This document shows positions 1 to 6,072 of a stretch of DNA of 11,625 nt, piece after piece; positions within the stretch are counted from its first letter, which is position 1, and every line of letters starts with the position of its first letter. The notes under the pieces are model-generated. The model worked only from the letters and a program-made list of their open reading frames with translations. It did not search any database and was not told where the DNA came from. The stretch comes from Candidatus Nanopelagicales bacterium. GTDB taxonomy: Bacteria; Actinomycetota; Actinomycetes; S36-B12. The position numbers and the translations under genes were made by a program. Where the stretch lies: positions 1 to 11,625 of the forward strand of contig CALKMY010000218.1 of the NCBI GenBank assembly GCA_938091275.1, written 5' to 3'.

Positions 1-60
1 CGATTCCGTATTGGGGCTCGGAGTACGGGCCGATCTCAGCAGTGGGTTCGGATCGTGCAG

Positions 61-137
61 GGCGGGGTAGCTCAGCCTGGCAGAGCAAGCGGCTCATAAT
101 CGCTGTGTCGCGGGTTCAAGTCCCGCCCCCGCTACCA
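61..137 (+). tRNA. tRNA-Met (anticodon CAT), elongator type
   Basis: A complete cloverleaf can be folded by eye. The acceptor stem pairs 61-67 with 127-133 and opens with a G-U pair. The D stem is 70-73/83-86, the anticodon stem 88-92/100-104 with anticodon CAT at 95-97, and the T arm 110-126 with loop TTCAAGT. Discriminator A134 is followed by an encoded CCA (135-137). The anticodon stem lacks the three consecutive G-C pairs of initiator tRNA, and the first acceptor pair is not the initiator-type mismatch, so this is read as elongator Met. A CAT anticodon modified to lysidine (Ile2) cannot be fully excluded by sequence alone. A tRNA-Met gene upstream of rpmG and the hadAB-like pair is the usual actinobacterial arrangement. 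Confidence 0.96.
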
Positions 138-178
138 ACAGCAAGAACCGCCGTAAGCAAGACTAGGAACACGCAAGG

Positions 179-191
179 GCGCTCGCAGCGC
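179..191 (+). other. Small hairpin upstream of rpmG
   Basis: A perfect 5-bp stem (GCGCT 179-183 / AGCGC 187-191) with a three-base loop lies just before the GAGAGG ribosome-binding site at 197-202. No T-run follows, so it is not a classic intrinsic terminator for the tRNA. It may be a tRNA 3'-processing or leader structure, or chance. Confidence 0.3.
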
Positions 192-210
192 ACGAAGAGA
201 GGCAGATCAG

Positions 211-378
211 ATGGCCAAGGCAACGGACGTCCGTCCGAAAATCACCATGGCGTGCGAGGACTGCAAGGAGCGCAACTACATCACCAAGAAGAACCGGCGG
301 AACGACCCCGACCGGCTCGAGGTGAAGAAGTTCTGCCCGCGGTGCAATAAGCACACACTGCACAAGGAAACCCGCTAG
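211..378 (+). CDS. rpmG: 50S ribosomal protein L33
   Basis: This 55-residue protein begins MAKATDVRPKITMACEDCKE and is a typical bacterial L33, a small component of the large ribosomal subunit. Four cysteines form a zinc ribbon as two CxxC pairs (C15/C18 and C42/C45), so this is the zinc-binding (C+) form. The rest is rich in Lys and Arg, as expected for an rRNA-binding protein. The ATG at 211 follows a GAGAGG ribosome-binding site (197-202) at 8-nt spacing. It sits between tRNA-Met and the hadAB-like genes, the usual position of this rpmG copy in Actinomycetia. Length and motifs match the family; identification is secure. Confidence 0.96.
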   Translation: MAKATDVRPKITMACEDCKERNYITKKNRRNDPDRLEVKKFCPRCNKHTLHKETR

Positions 379-394
379 GGCCCAAAGGGCACCC

Positions 395-853
395 GTGGCA
401 CTTAACCCCGACTTCGTCGGACGCTCGTACCCTCCGGGCGCTCCCTACCTCGTGGGGCGAGAGAAGGTACGGGAGTTCAGTGAGGCGCTCGGAATCACCG
501 AGCCGGTAAGTCTCGACGTCGACGCGGCCCAAAGCCGCGGATACAGCGATGTGGTGGCTCCACCCACCTTTGCCGTTCGACTCGTGATGGCCGCCGCCGA
601 GTCGGTCGCCCTTGATCCCGACCTCGGCCTGGACTATTCACGAGTGGTCCACGGCGATCAGAGGTTCGAATATTCGCGACCGATCGTCGCCGGTGATGAG
701 CTCCTCAGTCACGTCACGATTGATGGAATTCGATCGGTGGCTGGCAACGACATGATCACCACTCGAACAGACATCTCGACTACCGACGGTGAGCACGTCG
801 TGACGAGTTACACGGTGCTCGTCGCTCGGGGAACCGATAGCGAGACAGCGTGA
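395..853 (+). CDS. hadA: MaoC-like dehydratase, HadA-like (FAS1-type N-terminal hot-dog) protein
   Basis: The 152-residue protein begins MALNPDFVGRSY and has a REKVREFSEALG segment near residues 22-33, an APPTF motif near 55-59 and a VVHGDQRFEYSRPIVAGDEL block near 84-103. This closely follows mycobacterial HadA, the non-catalytic, substrate-binding half of the (3R)-hydroxyacyl-ACP dehydratase heterodimer. As in HadA, the catalytic Asp/His pair of hydratase 2 is missing; it is in the next gene. The GTG start at 395 is preceded by AAAGGG (384-389) and matches the HadA N-terminus exactly. The gene lies 16 nt after rpmG, and its stop overlaps the next start by 4 nt (GTGA), so the two are probably co-translated. 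The family is secure. Whether the substrate is a mycolate precursor or another long acyl chain cannot be told, so the symbol is by homology. Confidence 0.85.
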   Translation: MALNPDFVGRSYPPGAPYLVGREKVREFSEALGITEPVSLDVDAAQSRGYSDVVAPPTFAVRLVMAAAESVALDPDLGLDYSRVVHGDQRFEYSRPIVAGDELLSHVTIDGIRSVAGNDMITTRTDISTTDGEHVVTSYTVLVARGTDSETA

Positions 854-1257
854 ACCGCGTCGACGTCGGGTACGAGATTCCCTCGCGCGATTTCCGTATC
901 ACTCGGGAGACGCTCGTTCGATACGCCGGCGCCTCTGGAGACTTCAACGTCATCCATTGGAATGAGCGGATCGCCCACGAGGTTGGTTTGCCCGACGTCA
1001 TCGCGCATGGAATGTTGACGATGGGCATGGCGATTCAGGTCGTTACCGACTGGTGCGAAGACCCCTCGGCTCTGGTCGACTACGGCTGTCGCTTCACCAG
1101 GCCTGTGGTCGTCCCGGACGATGGAGTCGGCGCAACACTCCACGTGAGCGGAACCGTGACGGCAGTGGACGACAACATCGCAACCGTCTCGCTCAAAGCG
1201 ATGTGCGCTGACGTTTCCGTTCTCGGTAAAGCCATCGCTCGCGTCCGCGTGGGGTGA
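850..1257 (+). CDS. hadB: MaoC family (3R)-hydroxyacyl dehydratase, HadB-like catalytic subunit
   Basis: This 135-residue hot-dog protein carries the hydratase 2 motif YAGASGDFNVIHWNE, with the catalytic pair D31 and H36 in the D-x4-H spacing, followed by AHGMLTMG (residues 53-60). It resembles mycobacterial HadB, which pairs with HadA to dehydrate (3R)-hydroxyacyl-ACP in type II fatty acid elongation. Streptomycetes and other actinobacteria without mycolic acids have the same gene pair next to rpmG and murB, so mycolate synthesis should not be assumed. The GTG start at 850 overlaps the hadA-like stop (850-853), which supports tight coupling and a heterodimer. No third (HadC-like) gene follows; the next gene is a glycosyltransferase-like fusion. 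Length and active site look intact. Confidence 0.88.
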   Translation: MNRVDVGYEIPSRDFRITRETLVRYAGASGDFNVIHWNERIAHEVGLPDVIAHGMLTMGMAIQVVTDWCEDPSALVDYGCRFTRPVVVPDDGVGATLHVSGTVTAVDDNIATVSLKAMCADVSVLGKAIARVRVG

Positions 1258-1264
1258 TCGAAGA

Positions 1265-2191
1265 GTGAATGCTCCCGATCACGTTCAGGCGCTCGCTGCC
1301 GCACGGGCAGATGCACGATTGGCGAAGGACTTCGCGCGGGCCGATGCGATTCGAGCCGAGATCGATGCTGCCGGCTGGACGGTCGTCGATACGGCGGGTG
1401 GCTTCGAGCTCGTCGAGAAGCCTCCGTTCGAGGTACTCCGGGATGTGCACGAGTTAGCTTGGTCAGCCCCCGTCGAGTCGCCGACGGTCGTCTGCGTGAT
1501 TATCGACGGTTGGCCGGATGACACGGACGTGTGCCTAAAGGCTCTGCAGGCCCACGCACCGGCGGATGCCACAGTCTTGGTGATCGATTGCGCCAACGTC
1601 GACGACGCGGGAACGCGAGCCGAAGTGTTCGCCGACGATCAACCTGGACGATTTCGAGTCCTGCATATGGAGCCCACACTCGCATCGCTCGGCTGGTCAA
1701 GTGTCGTGTCCGCGGCTATTGATCTGTCACGGTGCGACGTGTTCGTCATCATGGATCTGTCGACGATCATCGAAGGTGATGCGTTCGCCCCCCTGCTGGA
1801 AGTCCTCGGTCGTGATGGTGTCGTGGGTACAGGATGGAAGGGCGTGAACGTCAACGTCGATGACGGATGGCGCTCCTTCGATGCGGCTGAGGTGGGAGAA
1901 GTGGACGCCATCCTGGGATACCTGATGGCCCTCCAGCGCGAGGCCATTGAACTGGTCAGACCCGACCCGAAAGCGCGCTTTTACCGCAACGCCGATATGG
2001 AATGGAGTTTGGCGCTGCGCGAGGCGGGAGGGATTCTTGCTATTCCTGCTGATTCGCTGCCAATCCGCCAGGGGCGGCACCACGGGTATCACGACTCCGA
2101 CCCGGCCTTTCGGGAAAAGCAGTCGAAGAAGACGTACGACCGGCTACTTCAACGCTTCCGCGGTAAAGACCACCTGCTCGCTCCGCGGTGA
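1265..2191 (+). CDS. GT2-like glycosyltransferase with N-terminal CysRS-tail-like segment
   Basis: This 308-residue protein appears to have two parts. Residues about 8-50 (ARLAKDFARADAIRAEI, then WTVVDTAGGFELV) look like the C-terminal helical tail of cysteinyl-tRNA synthetase, with its KDFxxADxIR and V-x-DT-x-x-G pattern, but no synthetase catalytic domain is present. Residues about 74-300 resemble a family 2 (GT-A fold) glycosyltransferase: a beta-strand VVCVII, a degenerate metal-binding motif MDLS at 163-166 where DxD would be expected, a catalytic-type RNADMEW at 241-247, and a RHHGYHDSDP-to-YDRLLQRF tail common in rhamnosyl/galactosyl-like GT2 proteins. No signal peptide or membrane segment is evident. 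The GTG start lies 7 nt after the hadB-like stop, within the same operon. Substrate and activity are unknown; loss of the second DxD aspartate leaves metal binding in doubt. No standard gene name is recognised. Confidence 0.7.
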   Translation: MNAPDHVQALAAARADARLAKDFARADAIRAEIDAAGWTVVDTAGGFELVEKPPFEVLRDVHELAWSAPVESPTVVCVIIDGWPDDTDVCLKALQAHAPADATVLVIDCANVDDAGTRAEVFADDQPGRFRVLHMEPTLASLGWSSVVSAAIDLSRCDVFVIMDLSTIIEGDAFAPLLEVLGRDGVVGTGWKGVNVNVDDGWRSFDAAEVGEVDAILGYLMALQREAIELVRPDPKARFYRNADMEWSLALREAGGILAIPADSLPIRQGRHHGYHDSDPAFREKQSKKTYDRLLQRFRGKDHLLAPR

Positions 2192-2202
2192 GTCGGCAGC
2201 GT

Positions 2203-2234
2203 GATGACAGGCCGGCGATTCGATGACAGGCCGG
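2203..2234 (+). repeat. 13-bp direct repeat upstream of murB
   Basis: GATGACAGGCCGG occurs perfectly at 2203-2215 and again at 2222-2234, a 19-bp period. The second copy contains the proposed -35 element of the murB promoter. If translation started at the upstream GTG (2201) the repeat would be coding, but the encoded residues do not resemble conserved MurB sequence. Confidence 0.7.
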
Positions 2235-2258
2235 GAACGCCTCCTAGGCTGAGTGACG
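2223..2258 (+). promoter_or_regulatory. Candidate leaderless promoter for murB
   Basis: ATGACA (2223-2228) resembles a -35 element. After a 16-bp spacer comes TAGGCT (2245-2250), a typical actinobacterial -10 form. The expected transcription start, about 7 nt downstream of the -10, falls on G2258, which is also the first base of an in-frame GTG codon of murB. Leaderless transcripts starting at the A/G of ATG or GTG are common in actinobacteria. A 10-bp palindrome GTGACGTCAC (2258-2267) overlaps the start. This is inference from sequence only. Confidence 0.45.
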
Positions 2259-3310
2259 TGACGTCACCTGTCGATTTGGGGCCCGGGAGTTTCGCCGAGC
2301 ACACGTCCCTGCGCGTTGGTGGTGTCGTGGGAACGTGGATCGTGGCACGCACCGAGGCGGCGTGCATCGAGGCAATCGTCGAGTGCGACGACCTAGGCCG
2401 ACCGGCTCTGGTTCTCGGCGGTGGCTCGAACGTCGTGTGTTCCGATGCGGCCTTTGACGGAACCGTGGTCCAGGTGGCGCCGATGGGCATCACCACCGTT
2501 GATCAGGAGGGGCTTCTACGCATCGTTTCAGCAGCCGGTGAGGAATGGGACGAACTTGTGCTGCGAAGCCTCGCCGCTGGATCCGCCGCCCTGGCGCCAC
2601 TCAGCGGTATCCCGGGCCTTGTTGGAGCATCACCTATCCAGAACGTGGGGGCGTACGGGGCAGAAGTCTCCGATTATCTGGTCAGTGTCCGCGTCTGGGA
2701 TCGCACCGGGAGATCCGTGCAGGAACTGTCAGCGCAGGAGTGCGGCTTCGGTTATCGCACGAGCCGATTCAAGCAAGAGCTGGACCGCTTCGTTGTGCTC
2801 GAGGTTGCCTTCGATCTGCCTGTCGATGAGTCCGTGTGCGTCTCCTACCCGCAACTCGCGAGCGCTGTGGGTGTCGACGTTGGGGCGAGCGCGGACGGAG
2901 TGCGAGTGCGTGAGGCGGTTATGGAGTTACGGCGCAGCAAGGGCATGGTGCTCGATGAGCACGATCGCGATACCTGGAGCGTTGGCTCCTTCTTCGTCAA
3001 TCCGATCGTCAGCGACGCCGTGGCGCGCACCTTGCCCGACGAGTGTCCACGCTTCTCGACCCCGTCGTCCTCGGACGAGGTCAAGGTGAGCGCAGCGTGG
3101 TTAATCGCAGCGAGTGGAATCGACCCCGGCTTTCAGTTGTCCGAATCCGGTGCCCGGGTGTCGACCAAGCACACGCTGGCGATCAGTAATACCGGAAGCG
3201 CGACCTGTGAAGACGTCCTCGAACTTGCCCGATGGATGCGGTCATGCGTTGCGGACAGATTCGGTGTCGAACTCGTCGCGGAGCCGCGACTGATCGGATG
3301 CACCTTGTAG
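2258..3310 (+). CDS. murB: UDP-N-acetylenolpyruvoylglucosamine reductase (MurB)
   Basis: MurB is the FAD-dependent, NADPH-using cytoplasmic enzyme that reduces UDP-GlcNAc-enolpyruvate to UDP-MurNAc, the second committed step of peptidoglycan synthesis. From the GTG at 2258 it has 350 residues. Visible landmarks are HTSLRVGG near the N-terminus, the FAD-binding GGGSN (54-58), the GIPGLVGASPIQNVGAYGAE block, YRTSRFK with catalytic Arg167, GSFFVNP with the proton-donor Ser244, STKH, and a C-terminal AEPRLIG with catalytic Glu342. The short Ser-to-Glu architecture is type I. I chose 2258 because only about a dozen residues precede HTSLRVGG, as in other actinobacterial MurB, and a good -10 element sits 7 nt upstream. 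Alternative starts at 2201 (GTG) and 2204 (ATG) would add 18-19 unconserved residues. The gene converges with aspC. Confidence 0.93.
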   Translation: MTSPVDLGPGSFAEHTSLRVGGVVGTWIVARTEAACIEAIVECDDLGRPALVLGGGSNVVCSDAAFDGTVVQVAPMGITTVDQEGLLRIVSAAGEEWDELVLRSLAAGSAALAPLSGIPGLVGASPIQNVGAYGAEVSDYLVSVRVWDRTGRSVQELSAQECGFGYRTSRFKQELDRFVVLEVAFDLPVDESVCVSYPQLASAVGVDVGASADGVRVREAVMELRRSKGMVLDEHDRDTWSVGSFFVNPIVSDAVARTLPDECPRFSTPSSSDEVKVSAAWLIAASGIDPGFQLSESGARVSTKHTLAISNTGSATCEDVLELARWMRSCVADRFGVELVAEPRLIGCTL

Positions 3311-3366
3311 CGGGGGTATTCGGCAGAAAGATCACTCCGCGAACGCAGCAAGATTGCGAATGAGCG

Positions 3367-4572
3367 TTACTCGCCAAGGAGGGTCGCGATACGAGCGATC
3401 CCCTCGGTGATCTTGTCGTCGGATGTTGCATACGACAGACGCAGATACCCGGGCGTACCGAAAGCTTCACCTGGCACGACGGCGACCTCCACCTCGTCGA
3501 GGATGAGCGCCGCCAGTTCCGCAGACGACGCGGGACGATGGCCACGAATGTCCGAGCCCAGAACTCCCTTGACTGAGGGGTAGACGTAGAACGCTCCCTC
3601 GGGTGTGGGGCATTCGACACCGGGGATCTGGTTGAGCGCCTCGACGATGAGGCGGCGACGTCGATCGAAGGCGACCTTCATGTCCTCCACAGCAGCCAGG
3701 TCCCCGCTGACCGCAGCGAGCGCGGCGATTTGCGACACGTTGGCGACGTTGGACGTTGCGTGTGACTGCAAGTTGGTGGCTGCCTTTACGACATCCGTGG
3801 GTCCGATCATCCAGCCGACACGCCATCCGGTCATCGCGTAGGTCTTGGCCACTCCGTTGATGACGACGCATTGGTCAGCCAGCTGCGGAACCCCCGCGGG
3901 CATCGACGAGAATACGGCGTTCCCGTATACAAGGTGCTCGTAGATCTCATCGGTGACTACCCACAGACCGTTGTCGGCGGCCCAGGTGCCGATTGCCTCA
4001 ACTTCCGCGGGGGAGTAGACGGCGCCGGTTGGATTGGAGGGAGAGACGAATACGAGCATCGTCGTTCGCGGCGTCCGAGCTGCTTCGAGTTGTTCGATGG
4101 ATGCGCGGTAGCCGGTCGTTTCGTCGGTGGGGATCTCCACTGGGACACCGCCCGCAAGGGCGATCGACTCCGGATAGGTCGTCCAATAGGGCGCGGGGAG
4201 CAACACCTCATCGCCCGGATTCAGTAGGGCTGCGAAGGCGTTGTAGAGGGCCTGCTTGCCGCCGTTCGTGACAAGCACCTGATCGGCTCCGATCTCCCAT
4301 CCAGAATCGCGGAGCGTTTTCTGGGCGATCGCCTCCTTCAACGCCGGTAGTCCTCCTGCGGGGCTGTACCGGTGCCACCGCGGATCGCGGCAGGCGTCGA
4401 CGGCCGCGGAGACGATGTACTCAGGTGTAGGGAAATCGGGCTCGCCAGCTCCGAAGCCGATGACCGGCCGACCGGCCGCCACAAGGGCCTTCGCCTTCGC
4501 ATCCACGGCCAAAGTGGCCGACTCACTCATGGAGCCGATACGCCGGGAAATACGGTGGGCGGGGGATGTCAC
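3367..4572 (-). CDS. aspC: Pyridoxal phosphate-dependent aspartate/aromatic-type aminotransferase
   Basis: This is a 401-residue class I aminotransferase (fold type I, PLP), of the AspC/AAT-Ib type that moves the amino group between aspartate and 2-oxoglutarate in the cytoplasm. Visible landmarks are GAGEPDFPTP (41-50), NGGKQALYNA (103-112), SPSNPTGAVY (177-186, with the cofactor-contacting Asn180), TDEIYEHLVY (D208 and Y211), the Schiff-base lysine K243 in NGVAKTYAMTGWRVGW, and the carboxylate-binding arginine R378 in YLRLSYA. The GTG at 4572 is preceded on the minus strand by an AGGATGGG-like ribosome-binding site; a shorter start at the internal Met15 is possible. It is the only minus-strand gene here, convergent with murB and divergent from tRNA-Trp, an arrangement shared with other Actinomycetia. 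Exact substrate preference is not provable from sequence. Confidence 0.92.
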   Translation of the reverse strand: MTSPAHRISRRIGSMSESATLAVDAKAKALVAAGRPVIGFGAGEPDFPTPEYIVSAAVDACRDPRWHRYSPAGGLPALKEAIAQKTLRDSGWEIGADQVLVTNGGKQALYNAFAALLNPGDEVLLPAPYWTTYPESIALAGGVPVEIPTDETTGYRASIEQLEAARTPRTTMLVFVSPSNPTGAVYSPAEVEAIGTWAADNGLWVVTDEIYEHLVYGNAVFSSMPAGVPQLADQCVVINGVAKTYAMTGWRVGWMIGPTDVVKAATNLQSHATSNVANVSQIAALAAVSGDLAAVEDMKVAFDRRRRLIVEALNQIPGVECPTPEGAFYVYPSVKGVLGSDIRGHRPASSAELAALILDEVEVAVVPGEAFGTPGYLRLSYATSDDKITEGIARIATLLGE

Positions 4573-4581
4573 TGGCCCATC

Positions 4582-4623
4582 CTGTCAGCAGACAGCCCCG
4601 GGGTCGCCGGCCGCCCGGACCCC
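4582..4623. promoter_or_regulatory. Two inverted repeats in the aspC / tRNA-Trp divergent region
   Basis: CTGTC-AGCA-GACAG (4582-4595) lies just upstream of the aspC ribosome-binding site. Close by, GGGGTC (4600-4605) and GACCCC (4618-4623) form a perfect 6-bp stem around a 12-base loop. They could be operators or transcript hairpins for the two divergent units. No regulator family is recognised. Confidence 0.35.
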
Positions 4624-4627
4624 GCCG

Positions 4628-4633
4628 TACACT
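4628..4633 (+). promoter_or_regulatory. Possible -10 element for the tRNA-Trp - secE - nusG unit
   Basis: TACACT fits the actinobacterial -10 consensus (TAnnnT) and would start a transcript near 4640, about 50 nt before the tRNA-Trp 5' end. No convincing -35 hexamer is visible at 16-18 bp spacing, so the call is tentative. Confidence 0.35.
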
Positions 4634-4691
4634 TCGTCCCGCGGTACCTCGGCGTAAGCCTGCCCACAGGGTGATCGTCGTGGCCCGACCG

Positions 4692-4764
4692 AGGGCTGTA
4701 GCTCAATTGGTAGAGCACCGGTCTCCAAAACCGGCGGTTGGGGGTTCAAGTCCCTTCGGCCCTG
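4692..4764 (+). tRNA. tRNA-Trp (anticodon CCA)
   Basis: A complete 73-nt cloverleaf is present. The acceptor stem pairs AGGGCTG (4692-4698) with CGGCCCT (4757-4763). The anticodon stem is 4718-4722/4730-4734 with a seven-base loop CTCCAAA and anticodon CCA at 4725-4727. The T loop is TTCAAGT (4745-4751) and the discriminator base is G4764. The 3' CCA is not encoded (CTG follows), unlike the tRNA-Met of this window. tRNA-Trp immediately upstream of secE-nusG is a widely conserved actinobacterial arrangement. Confidence 0.97.
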
Positions 4765-4812
4765 CTGATCGGTGAACAGCCGGACAGTTGTAAGCGATAG
4801 GAAGGCACGGTC

Positions 4813-5058
4813 ATGGCAGAAGTCCAGGAGCTTCAGCAGCCCAGCGGTGGGTCTGCTGGGTCCGAACGCGGCTTCTTCTCCCGGCTTGCGCTTTTCATTC
4901 GACAGGTCATTGCTGAACTCCGCAAGGTCATCTGGCCGACGCGAAAAGAACTGATCGCTTACACCACCGTTGTGTTGTTCTTCGTCCTTGTGATGGCGGG
5001 CATCATCGCGGCCTATGACTACGTCTTCACCCAGGGAGTGCTCTTCGTCTTCGGCTAG
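4813..5058 (+). CDS. secE: Preprotein translocase subunit SecE
   Basis: SecE is the small essential membrane subunit that clamps SecY in the SecYEG protein-export channel. This 81-residue, single-span form has a polar N-terminus, an amphipathic FSRLALFIRQVIAELRKV segment (22-39), the conserved WPTRKEL motif (40-46) and one transmembrane helix at about residues 49-69. Length and topology match Gram-positive SecE. The ATG follows a strong AGGAAGG ribosome-binding site (4799-4805) at 7-nt spacing, 48 nt after tRNA-Trp, so tRNA and mRNA may share a transcript. Tandem TAG codons end the gene at 5056-5061. nusG follows 58 nt later, the nearly universal secE-nusG pairing. Confidence 0.96.
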   Translation: MAEVQELQQPSGGSAGSERGFFSRLALFIRQVIAELRKVIWPTRKELIAYTTVVLFFVLVMAGIIAAYDYVFTQGVLFVFG

Positions 5059-5116
5059 TAGACCAACGAGCCCCCACCCCACCCAAGCAAATCGAAAGAA
5101 CCAAGGAGAACCCGCC

Positions 5117-6019
5117 GTGTCCGAGCAGGACCAACCCGTCGTCGACCCGTTCGCGGTGCCTGAGACAACTGACGCAGCCCCGGCGGAAGCCGAGACAAGC
5201 GACGCAGCTCCGGACGCCGCCGCGACCGCGTCGGAATTCGTTGCCGATGAGGTGACAGCCGATGATGTTCTCGTCGACGAGGCCCAAGCCGAGGCGGAAG
5301 CCGACGTTGTGACGGAAGCGCAGGAGATCGTGGACGCGGTCGGTGCTGTCGACACGGATGATGTCGACACGGATGATGAGGCGGAAAACAACGACGAAGA
5401 GGTTGACCCCGCCGAGGCGTTCCGTAGCGAAATGCGCATCGCCCCTGGTGATTGGTACGTCGTTCACTCGTACTCGGGTTATGAAAACAAGGTGAAGGGC
5501 AACATCGAGGCTCGCACGACGACCTTGAACATGGAGGATTACATCTTCCAGGTCGAAGTTCCCATGGAGGAAGTCACAGAAATCAAGAGCGGCGTGCGCA
5601 AGCAGGTGAAGCGCAACAAGTTCCCGGGCTACGTCTTGGTTCGGATGGATTTGACGGATGAGTCCTGGGGCGTTGTTCGGCACACTCCCGGTGTGACCGG
5701 CTTTGTCGGAAACGGCCATTCACCGGCGCCCCTGTCGTTGGAAGAGGTCGTGAACATTCTGGCTCCGGCACCAGAGAAGAAGCCGGCGGCTGCCGCGGGC
5801 ACGACGAGCGTCGCCGACGATGCCGCAGCCGCGGTCGCCCCGGTAGAAATCGACTTCTCCGTGGGTGACTCGGTGACCGTCGTCGATGGACCGTTCGCTA
5901 CGTTGCACGCCACGATCTCCGAGATCAACATCGAATCTCAGAAGGTGACCGGGCTCGTCGAGATCTTCGGTCGGGAAACGCCGGTTGAACTTGCGTTCAA
6001 TCAGATTCATAAGAACTAG
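5117..6019 (+). CDS. nusG: Transcription termination/antitermination protein NusG
   Basis: NusG binds RNA polymerase and couples elongation to Rho and the ribosome. From the GTG at 5117 it has 300 residues, well above the roughly 180 of E. coli NusG. Residues 1-102 form a low-complexity Ala/Asp/Glu-rich extension with no Lys, Arg or His, typical in kind of actinobacterial NusG. The NGN domain spans about 111-214 (GDWYVVHSYSGYENKVKGNI, then RNKFPGYVLVRM and TPGVTGFVG). An Ala-rich linker covers about 215-245. The KOW domain (about 247-300) contains GDSVTVVDGPFA and ends FNQIHKN. The start is fixed by AAGGAGAA (5103-5110) at 6-nt spacing; the frame is open further upstream into secE but that part is not NusG-like. 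A tandem 15-bp duplication lies in the acidic extension (5348-5377). Confidence 0.96.
   Translation: MSEQDQPVVDPFAVPETTDAAPAEAETSDAAPDAAATASEFVADEVTADDVLVDEAQAEAEADVVTEAQEIVDAVGAVDTDDVDTDDEAENNDEEVDPAEAFRSEMRIAPGDWYVVHSYSGYENKVKGNIEARTTTLNMEDYIFQVEVPMEEVTEIKSGVRKQVKRNKFPGYVLVRMDLTDESWGVVRHTPGVTGFVGNGHSPAPLSLEEVVNILAPAPEKKPAAAAGTTSVADDAAAAVAPVEIDFSVGDSVTVVDGPFATLHATISEINIESQKVTGLVEIFGRETPVELAFNQIHKN
5348..5377 (+). repeat. Perfect 15-bp tandem duplication inside nusG
   Basis: GTCGACACGGATGAT occurs twice head to tail (5348-5362, 5363-5377), in frame, encoding VDTDD-VDTDD at NusG residues 78-87. Identity at the nucleotide level suggests a recent slippage-type duplication within the acidic extension. 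Confidence 0.9.
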
Positions 6020-6034
6020 GTCGAGCACACAAGT

Positions 6035-6052
6035 GGCCGGCGCCCGCCGGCC
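6035..6052 (+). promoter_or_regulatory. GC-rich hairpin between nusG and rplK
   Basis: GGCCGGC (6035-6041) and GCCGGCC (6046-6052) form a perfect 7-bp all-G/C stem with a GCCC loop. It sits 15 nt after the nusG stop and 20 nt before the rplK start. No U-tract follows, so it may be a weak attenuator, an RNA-processing site or a leader structure rather than a simple terminator. Confidence 0.55.
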
Positions 6053-6072
6053 CTGAAGGAAGCAGAGAGAAG

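Noticed and set aside
1..60. A promoter for tRNA-Met
   Set aside because: No -35/-10 pair of reasonable quality could be picked out; the promoter may lie outside the window.
3311..3366. A terminator between convergent murB and aspC
   Set aside because: Only short imperfect pairings such as GCGA/TCGC are visible and there is no T-run, so no terminator is claimed.
5015..5116. An earlier start for nusG that overlaps secE
   Set aside because: The extra residues lack NusG character, and an excellent ribosome-binding site precedes the GTG at 5117.
4585..5439. A 284-residue Ser/Ala-rich minus-strand open frame over tRNA-Trp, secE and nusG
   Set aside because: The Ser/Ala-rich part is the reverse of the acidic Asp/Glu codons of nusG; it crosses a tRNA gene and has no family resemblance.
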